A stretch of 64,000 nucleotides of DNA from Ypsolopha sequella (taxonomy: Eukaryota; Arthropoda; Insecta; Lepidoptera; Ypsolophidae): positions 4,295,501 through 4,359,500 of the forward strand of contig OW203985.1 in assembly GCA_934047225.1 (NCBI GenBank), in the 5' to 3' direction. Under the pieces are notes generated by a model that had not been told where the DNA came from, did not search any database, and was given only the letters and a program-made list of their open reading frames with translations. Below, in pieces: positions 56,161-64,000 of the stretch (position 1 is the stretch's first letter; every line of letters begins with the position of its first letter). Both the position numbers and the translations under genes were made by a program.

Positions 56161-56370
56161 ACTATAAGTGACTATAATTATTGATTTAAAAATTAATGGT
56201 ATTTTTTTTTGTTATTATTGAATTATGAATTGTTATGACATATTATTTACTTTTAAGATCATACTTAGAGTAAGTATATTATTATATAATGCTGTGTAAG
56301 TTAGGTATTATATCTTTTATAATACCACACAATTATGACCGTTATTAATAAAATCTGTATCTGTATCTTT
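56161..56370 (+). mobile_element. 3' UTR fragment of the LINE family of copy 2
   Basis: actataagtgactataatta to a (ctgtat)n tail matches 61180-61414 nearly base for base. It is a severely 5'-truncated insertion 1.6 kb upstream of the full copy. Confidence 0.88.
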
Positions 56371-57247
56371 TATACCTTAAGGAGTTTTTTCGACAAAGTT
56401 CTATAAGGTAGGTATAATTTTAGTAATCGGTTAAATACGAGCCGAGTAAATTAAGTCAGGTAGGCAGTTGCACCAGATTTTTTTTTATTGGAGTTACTGA
56501 CATTATGTACTAAAATTTAAGTTAACGCCTTATTAAACCCATTTTTTGTCGATACAAAACAATATTAGAAGATGGACAAAAAAAGAATGACAAAGAAAAT
56601 AACAGTGCGCAGCGCCACCTCACGGTATACTTAGATTTGATGATATTTTGTGTACTTTACTATCTTCTAACAAACAAGGCATGGATAAATGATACAAGAA
56701 ATACAAAATTTCAAAATCAAAAATTCGCTCCAACTTACTGTAGATGGAAGTTGAGTAAATTTTAATACGACAAAACGTCTGTGGTCGTTGATTTTTCTAA
56801 AGCTGTTCTTGCCACGCTGAGGGCAACTGGTTAATTTGCTAAAAATTATTTAAAAAAACTACAGGATTAGGTATCACATCGCACGTATAATACGGTTCTA
56901 TAGTGTCACAGTATTATGACTTCATATTAAAGGGCCAAAACGCGCGTTTACAAATCTTGGCATACGTCGTTAGTAGGGATGCACCACACTTAAGTATGGA
57001 CGCGGAGTGTGAGACGCATAACCACGCATTTATGTGGGCAGCCCTAATGCATGCGCCTGCCGAGCTTTGTTTCTAGGACACTGCCCAGATGTAATACTGT
57101 TACTTTTCTCTACTGTACAAAACAGCAAATGTTTTTTGAGTATTTGTTGAGACACTCACACAGACACTGTTGTACACACATTGAAGCGGTTCCCCAGTGA
57201 CACTCCATCTGTAGTCATGAACGTCGCGTGTACATACAAAGGATCAG
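56371..57247. other. Unassigned stretch
   Basis: 56930-57230 is more balanced in composition. No gene or element ends seen. Confidence 0.4.
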
Positions 57248-57651
57248 GGAGCTGTATTTTTGAATCTTTCGAATTTCAATTCGCATATGAATCCCCATGA
57301 TTCGCATACGAAATCTTGGAATCAGTATTTTTGAAAATTCTCTCCGTGAATTCTGCAACGAGTGGTCTGACCCACTCGTTTTCTGATTTCTACTAGTAGA
57401 AACTATGCAAGAATGATAAGAAGAAAATGTCGATGTCGATGCATCGATGAGACTGACATGACATTATAACTTTTAATTTACGTTCCGTTCCGTTTTAATT
57501 TTTTTTGCGTGAAACGAAAACCGTTTACATTGATTTCTACTAATTCAAAAATACGTAAAATTGTGACCAATCGAATTGAATTTTGCTCGTGATCTTTTTT
57601 CGTGCGTGAAAATATTATGATTCGCGGCGAGTGATTCAAAAATACAGCTCC
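57248..57651. mobile_element. 404-bp MITE with 19-bp inverted ends
   Basis: ggagctgtatttttgaatc at 57248 and its exact complement ending at 57651. The interior has further gaat-rich inverted words. Target duplication not resolved. Confidence 0.8.
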
Positions 57652-57935
57652 AGTTTATCAGTGTAGCGGCGAGAGAATAGTCACCACTACATTGACGAAA
57701 ACCGTAACGCTATTTAAATGTACAAAATGTCAGGGCTGTGTGTCTCGGAACGTGTTTATTTGACTTGGGAATATACTGGAAATAGAGAACCTATACCTAT
57801 AGTGGAAGGTGGAAGCCAGATTGATACATTTTCTGCTGCATTTTGCTTTGCATTTTAACAAAGCCAAACATAACTTCATAGAGTTCTCTTCTAACTACAA
57901 CTAGATCACAACGTATGTGGCTTAAACTAATTATA

Positions 57936-58194
57936 TTAATTTAAACCAGACACGACCGAAAAAAATATTTTGGACTTCCTAAATAAAATTGAAAAATACG
58001 ACGAATATTATGTAGAAAAAAGAGACATACGGACAAACAAACATGCGTGCTTCGTCATCGGGGCCCCCGAAAGCCTAATTGGCAAGTTTAATATACCCGC
58101 CGTATGGCCGCTCGGAGTTAAGATAACTGATTGGTTTCGAGTACAACCCCGCGGCACTGCGCAGCGGGGCAACCTACAAAAACTCGCTGCGTGA
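57936..58194 (+). pseudogene. LINE copy 2 ORF1, C-terminal part
   Basis: DFLNKIEKYDEYYVEKRD, HACFVIGAPESLIGKF and VWPLGVKITDWFRVQPRG match the end of ORF1 in copy 1 (WPLGVKFVEWFPIRPR). Stop at 58192-58194. The N-terminal half is lost to 5' truncation. Confidence 0.78.
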
Positions 58195-58334
58195 TCGTCA
58201 ACTTCAGAGAAGTGGCTCCGTAGACGACCGCCGCACGACGACTGCGCGCGAGACAAGCGCGCGCGCCACCGCGCAACAACACGCCGTCCGCGCTCTCACC
58301 CGTATCCCCTCGCCGACCCCTCGTAGTAAACTAG

Positions 58335-61177
58335 TGTTTACTCATCAAAACATTAGGCCAATTAGCAAAAAAAACTAAAAGGCTGGAAGCTTTTCTCGAA
58401 AGTGACCTTAAATGTGACGTTTTGGCAATTACCGAACACTGGTTGACATCAGATAAACTTAAATGTACAAGTATTGTGAACTTCACGATAATTTCGTCTT
58501 ATTGCCACCCGTATATAGAACACGGCGGTAGTTGTATTTACGTAAGACATGGCATGAATGCCGTGTCGCTAGACGAGCTCTGCTCAATGTCGGTTGAGCA
58601 GGTATGCGAAATTTCAGCTATCCATATTGTTGACATTAATAAAATTATCATTTGCATTTACCGTTCCAATTTTACACATTGTAATGAATTCTTTCCTGTG
58701 TTTGAGGGACTGCTGGATAAAATCGTAAAATATAATTTTAATAGTAATACTATAATCGTAGGTGACTTTAACATTGATATTTTGGAAATGTCGTCCCATC
58801 ACAAAATACTTATTGACATTTTAGATTCCCACAACATGCGTAACATAGTCGATTATGCAACCAGAGTGCAGGACGGTTCGATAACATCTTTAGATCACGT
58901 ATATACAAACGTCGAAATTGATCTGGTGAGTTCTGAGCCAGTCCGTACCTACCTAAGCGACCACTTCGCCGTGCGCGGGGAGCTCGAGTACGAGCAACCC
59001 GTGCCTCCACCCACCACTAGGTATATGCGTGACTTCTCGCGGATGAACAAACTCAACTTTATCGCATCCATTGAGAGTTATGATTGGTCTAATCTATGTA
59101 CTAAACCTATACTGGATCTTAATAACTTGGCATCTCGTATAATCAATATAATTGTAAATAAATACGATATATGTTTTCCATATAAAAATAAACCTATTAG
59201 GAGTGAACTCAATCGATGGGTAACTGACGAAGCACTCAATTTAAAGAGACTTCTGTTTGATTTAACTGACCTAGAGAAAGTACACACAGATGACCCTTTT
59301 CTTAAACAGTTACGAAACGAAGTGGATGAGAAATATAACTCACTTTTAAGAAAGGAACGTACCACCTATTTCTCCAGTAAAATTAAAACAAGCAATAACG
59401 TGAGCAAGGAGATGTGGAAGGTAGTGAATAGTGAACTGGGCCGGACATCTCACTCAGCACCGGATCACACCGACCTTATAATAAGACCAGACGGTTCCAA
59501 ATATGCGACCAAAATCGAACTTCTAAACGCCATGAATGCAAGGTTTGTGGGGGCAGCCGCTGCGTGCGGTGCTCCACAGGCTGATCTTCCGCGGGTCACT
59601 GCGGCTCTGTGCTCGACCAGCCAGCCAGCAGATCAATCGATTCTGTTCCAGCCATTCTCCCCGCACGAAGTCTATGATCATCACAAAGAAGATTCCCCAT
59701 AAACACAGCAAAGATATCTACGGCATATCGTGTGATCTACTGAACTCTCTGGCGCGCTCAATTTCAGCTACCCTATCGGTTTTGTATAATCAATGCCTAA
59801 AAAGAGGAGCCTATCCTATTGCTTTAAAAAAAAGTTAAAGTATCTCCCATATACAAAGGAAAAGGGAAGAAGGAAGACAGCGATTTTTACCGACCGGTTG
59901 CTGTCATCCCGGCACCAGCTAAAGTACTTGACAATGGTCTAAACTTACGTATCACTGAATTTCTAAACTCCAGCAACGCTATCAGTGACAGGCAATACGC
60001 ATACAGAGCAGGCCGCTCTACTACCGCGCTGGTTCGTGAGGTGGTGTGGAGCATGTACAGCGCGCGGGAGTCTGGCAAACAGGTAGCCCTACTGTCATGC
60101 GACCTGTCTAAGGCATTCGACGTCGCGGACCATGGAGTCATAGCTGCTAAACTCGACCACTATGGCATCAGAGGCCCAGCTCTGTCGTTGCTGATCGACT
60201 TTATGTCTAACAGATCGCAGTCTGTGATCGGTGAAAGAGGCGCAATAAAATCTGATGAGTTAGAAACCCACATTCGTGTAGCGCAGGGATCGTCACTTTC
60301 GAACATTATGTTCTCCCTGCTGCTGAACGATCTTCCAAATTCTATACAAGGCACACAAATCACAATGTTTGCTGACGACGTTGCGGCCATAGTGACAGGT
60401 AAGTCTGTTGACGAGTTGGAGAAACAACTGTGTGATGTGGCGAAACAACTGGCTGAGTGGTTTCGATTAAATGGTCTCGCCCTGAATCACAAAAAAACTA
60501 ACCTGATGCATTTTAACCTGGCTGGACGGCCATACCGTCCTCTAACTGTTAAGGTCGCAGATGATAGTCTTACCCAAATACGAACTTCGAGCTTTCTAGG
60601 ATTCAAGCTGGACTGCGGATTCAAGTGGGATGCGCACATCGACTGGCTGTGCGGTAGACTCGGCAGTGCATGTTTTGCACTCAAGCGGTTGGCGATCACA
60701 TTGCCTCAAGATGTCGTCCGTACGGCATATTTTGCATCAATACAATCAATTCTAAGCTATGGGATCGAGATATGGGGCAGAGCCGCCGAATGGCATAGAG
60801 TTTTTGTGATGCAGAAACGAGCAATACGTACGCTGGCACGTATCAAATACGATGATACGGCGCGACCGCATTTTATAAAACTAGGCATTCTAACACTGCC
60901 CTCCTTGTATATCCTTAAAGTCGCAGTGTTCATGAGGCAAAACCTGCACTTGTTCGGAAATAGAAGTGAACGTACAAGAAACCGCGGTAAACTTCGTAGT
61001 GTCTCACACAAACTCACAAAGAGTGAACGGTCGGTATACGTGTGCGGCCCGAGCATTTATAATAAACTCCCAGACGAGATTAAACAAGCCAATTCCCCAG
61101 CATCGTTTAAGAACCAGTTAAAAAAGTGGCTTATCCAGCAGGCCTTCTACACTGTAGACGAATTCCTTAAAATATAA
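58335..61177 (+). pseudogene. LINE copy 2 ORF2: endonuclease and reverse transcriptase, three frameshifts
   Basis: Endonuclease: HQNIRPISKK, (frame change in the A run at 58366-58373), DVLAITEHWLTSD, EHGGSCIYVRHGM, NTIIVGDFNIDILE, SLDHVYTN, YLSDHFAVRGE. Linker: KEMWKVVNSELGRTSHSAP, NAMNARFVGAAAACGAP. A second frame change occurs near 59690 and a third in the A run at 59826-59833. RT: YRPVAVIPAPAKVLDNGLNL, RQYAYRAGRSTTALVREV, LLSCDLSKAFDVADHGVI (motif A), VAQGSSLSNIMF (motif B), MFADDVAAIVTG (motif C). C-terminal part: SFLGFKLDCGFKWDAH, FMRQNLHLFGNRS, YNKLPDEIKQANSPASF, ending QQAFYTVDEFLKI and TAA. No in-frame nonsense codon was found apart from the shifts, and all catalytic motifs are present. 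Confidence 0.9.
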
Positions 61178-61424
61178 TACTATAAGTGACTATAATTATT
61201 GATTAATAAGTAATGGTATAAATATATATATTTTTTGTTATTATTGAATTATGCATTGTTATGACATATTTACTTTTAAGTCATACTTAGAGTAAGTATA
61301 TTATTATTATATAATGCTGTGTAAGTTAGGTATTATATGTTTTATAATACCACATAATAATGACCTGTAACTTACCGTTATTAATAAAATCTGTAACTGT
61401 ATCTGTATCTGTATTGTTAGAAGT

Positions 61425-61896
61425 TGGAACAGGGGCCCATAAGCTGTCCCTAATCTACATCCGTGTAAATATAAGCTGCTTATATTCTAAAATAGGTAAG
61501 TACAAAATTTTCCTACCAGAAAATGGTACTTAGGAGATGTCCTGCAGTAGAGTCCCTCTCGTAAACGGAGTCCAAGTGTATGCCGGTGTTGTGTCACGTT
61601 GCTCATCTCCACGGAGAAACCTAAACACAACCCACCTATCCCCTGGATGCATCACACAAAAGGAACCAAACTAAAAGTGTCCTCCCCGGCAAAATATTGT
61701 CAGACCTTGACTCACAAATGTTTATATGATATCCACATCAATTTATCCCCGTTTTTATCACTTTATATACCAAAAATCGACCTTGATTATTCCAAGAACA
61801 TTTCCCCGTCTTTCCGTGACAGCTCCGAGTGTCCATAGACAAAATACCATAGACTATTGTCGGATACGTTCCAAAATATGGATTTTATCCGAAACA
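61425..61896 (-). repeat. Decayed LTR related to the BEL/Pao element
   Basis: On the minus strand 61896 begins tgtttcggataaaatcc and follows the BEL LTR: tttggaacgtatccgacaat, ttttgtctatgg, gagctgtcac, then gacagcttatgggcccctgt at the other end. It has a deletion in the middle and stops where the LINE tail begins. No internal BEL sequence follows, so it is a solo or truncated LTR of an older relative. Confidence 0.82.
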
Positions 61897-61984
61897 ACGT
61901 AAATAAACATTTCTGGGACTCCAAACAACATCAGAAACCTAGATCTTTTTATAACCTATTCCAACTTCAAGTGTATGGACGAGC

Positions 61985-62125
61985 TCGTATAGAGCGTTCT
62001 ATGGGTAAATCGTAATGGAAGAAGCTGAAGAGGTGTTTCAGGATCGTAGCAAATGGAGATATGTGGTATATGCGTCTCCCTCTGGGAGACAGCCTAAAAA
62101 TTTGAATGTATGTATTTTAAACAAT
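61985..62125 (+). mobile_element. LINE 3' fragment, same family as 51575
   Basis: EEVFQDRSKWRYVVYASPSG in one frame at about 62029-62090, then gaatgtatgtat. It corresponds to the very end of the element at 51790-51900. Confidence 0.65.
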
Positions 62126-62420
62126 TTACGCAAACCAACGTAGTCCATTGATACCGAAAAGGCCGCCAACCAAAATACCATATCATTAATTTATATTGCA
62201 CGTTTTAAATTGTAATTAATTGAAAGTAATTTAATTCTGCAATTCAATACAACGCAATCGGAGACATATGATCTGAAAATGGTGGCTTTCGTAACTGTTA
62301 CTATTATTTTTGAATGAGTATTTCTGTAGGTAGTAGATATTTTTGAAATAAATGTTTTTTTGTTATAATATGAAATACCACCACTGTAATATACCTATAA
62401 CCCGAACCAATAAAGAACAG
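62126..62420. other. AT-rich stretch, nothing recognised
   Basis: No coding or repeat signal. Confidence 0.4.
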
Positions 62421-62548
62421 TTTTATAAATGGCAGCCTTAGAGCAACGCGGACCTGCCTTAGGTCCGCGTTGCTCTAAGATGGCAGCCGAAGTATGATTT
62501 TTGTCAAAATTCTGACAGAACTCTATACTTCGGCTGCCATTTATAAAA
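62421..62548. repeat. Nested palindrome cluster
   Basis: Three perfect pairings in 128 bp. Hairpin 1: cttagagcaacgcggacct (62437-62455), 5-base loop, exact complement (62461-62479). Hairpin 2: atggcagccgaagtat (62480-62495), 29-base loop, exact complement (62525-62540). Outer pairing: ttataaatggcagcc (62423-62437) with 62532-62546. The atggcagcc word is present in three places, so the outer arm and hairpin 2 compete for the same partner. Confidence 0.95.
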
Positions 62549-64000
62549 AAAGTGTTCATTGTTACACAGGATATACCAGAGACTTTACTTATCAATCCAG
62601 GCACACTTTGTCTTAGTATTTTTTAAATTCTTTTAAGAGTATAGCATACCCTCGCAAAAATGTGACTTCCCGTCCAACAAAAAAGAGTCAATGGCAAAGA
62701 ATTTATTAGCTATTAATAGAAGCGATTATTGGTTAGCTCATTGACCTATTTGTCTTCGACTGGTAATACTAATAATCAAGCAGCGAAACAATACAATGGA
62801 GTATTCTTAGCTTATATTTATGAAATATTTTATGGGCAAAAATACTTGGATTTAAGTAGATTCACTTCATATTCGTATTATTACAATATTTTATGAAACA
62901 ATAATCAAGTCGATCTCGTAATCATGTTCTTCTAAGGAATACCTGAAAATCAAAAATATACTAGGGTTCGATTTTTTTTTTAGACTGATGTCACAATGTC
63001 TTAAGAGCATTGTTGGTAAAACGGAAATTCACTCTTTTTTCGGGTTAATTACTCGTAAATAGCAATAATTTACTGTAAACTTCTGTTAACACCGCATTAA
63101 AAATATCTAAGTATTGTAAGTAAAATAAAAAAATATGTTTTTTATAAAATTACAAGCTTATTTTGAACTCGTGTTATTGAGATTCAAATTCAAATTAAAA
63201 TTCACTATTCATTTTGTAAAATAAGTTCACATAATACACTTTATACAAGTCAAATTTTACATTATAAAAATATATTTTATAAAATAAAGAACGTACACTA
63301 AACCTAAATTTTACGGGTAGACTCAATTTTCACATTAAACTATGAACTAACAATGGATCGTGGATAGCTAAAAAACAAACGTGGACATCGGAAAGATACT
63401 GTTAGTGATCGAATTAGAAACATTAATTTAATTCATGTTTTTCACTAAAATTTACAAACAAAACGACGCAAAAACAAAATTTTGGCCACGTTCATGATAT
63501 TTTTTATGTACCAGTTTTATATCAACGTTTTTTAATATATTTTTATATGAAACTAATCATATTTATAAACATAGATTATGTTTATTTTGCGAAATCTATA
63601 GCTTATTAGAGCACTCGATTACAAACTAGAAATTGAATATTGTGTTTGTTTCTGATTGATCTTTTCTAGTTTTTAATGCACTCTAGTAATACTTATAAAC
63701 ATAATATATTAAATCTTATAAACATGAAATTAAAAAAAATCTTAAAAACATGTGTCATTAGTTTGTAAAAAAACATTTTAAAACTGCTCTATCACCGCGC
63801 GCGCGAGCTGAAAAGTCGTCGTGTCTCTGTCTACGCCCTACATGCGAGAGTGAGCAGGCGTTTTTTATCGACAATGCTCTCAATACAATTTTTATTATTC
63901 GTTCCTATAATAAAAGACAAATCAAATGCATTTTTTTCAATATAAACAGAGTTCTAATTTCTTCAAAGGAAGCCTCGAATTTCTGGCATTGTTCATGTTC
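62549..64000. other. AT-rich right end with three small repeat relics
   Basis: 63175-63270 in reverse reads like the LINE tail at 48570-48640 (aaatttgacttgtataaagt ... ttgaatttgaat). 63795-63860 is CpG-rich (caccgcgcgcgcgagctg) amid AT-rich sequence, unassigned. 63944-64000 (gttctaatttcttcaaagga) matches 20660-20720 (family R) and runs off the window. No genes. Confidence 0.5.

Larger units (their letters stand above)
57936..61414 (+). mobile_element. CR1/Jockey-type LINE copy 2, 5'-truncated in ORF1
   Basis: Begins within ORF1, carries a nearly whole ORF2 and ends in a (ctgtat)n tail (61390-61414). Only small indels disrupt it. Better preserved than copy 1. Confidence 0.88.

Noticed and set aside
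59536..59838. 100-codon frame MQGLWGQPLRAVL... as a separate gene
   Set aside because: It is ORF2 of LINE copy 2 read partly out of frame and partly after a frameshift.
62395..62604. 69-codon reverse frame over the palindrome cluster
   Set aside because: It arises from the palindromic sequence; no protein family resemblance.

Overview
This window looks like transposon-dense, gene-poor DNA from a moth or butterfly genome. The evidence is an AT-rich eukaryotic background, BEL/Pao, Penelope, RTE-like and CR1/Jockey-type retroelements, PIF/Harbinger and TA-target DNA elements, tRNA-derived SINE copies, and short repeat motifs that I recognise as common in Lepidoptera (the 'agggttccgtaccc' and 'cacgcggacgaagtcgcggg' families). 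The species cannot be named. I found no intact ordinary host gene.

Layout. 1-2910: two head-to-head copies of a FEM1-type ankyrin-repeat gene (family of CUL2 E3-ligase substrate receptors), both broken, forming a large inverted repeat with about a 260-base loop and running off the left edge. 3.2-7.8 kb: an RTE-type tail, a 5'-truncated Jockey/CR1-type LINE and a foldback element. 8.1-9.4 kb: a 31-bp minisatellite split by a 700-bp TA-flanked transposon. 9.8-10.7 kb: a PIF/Harbinger derivative that keeps an open Myb/SANT-like gene. 15.0-20.5 kb: a BEL/Pao element with two 684-bp LTRs and an open gag but an almost erased pol; it sits inside an older dispersed repeat. 22.4-23.0 kb: MITE and Penelope relics. 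25.0-33.1 kb: a full-length CR1/Jockey-type LINE containing a 3.7-kb TIR element, which contains a Penelope element, which contains a LINE tail (four layers). 33.7-57.7 kb: mostly unrecognised AT-rich DNA with many small inverted-repeat elements, SINEs and LINE tails. 57.9-61.4 kb: a second LINE related to the first, in better condition, abutting a decayed LTR related to the BEL element. 62.4 kb: a compact cluster of nested perfect palindromes.

The sequences do not form a pathway. They are a record of successive insertions, several of which can be placed in order from target duplications, restored reading frames or an empty-site relative elsewhere in the window. The strongest candidates for unusual biology are the FEM1 inverted repeat (a possible hairpin-RNA source), the gag-only BEL element, the Myb-only Harbinger element and the palindrome cluster. 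All features were read by eye; identities and family names below the superfamily level should be treated as provisional.
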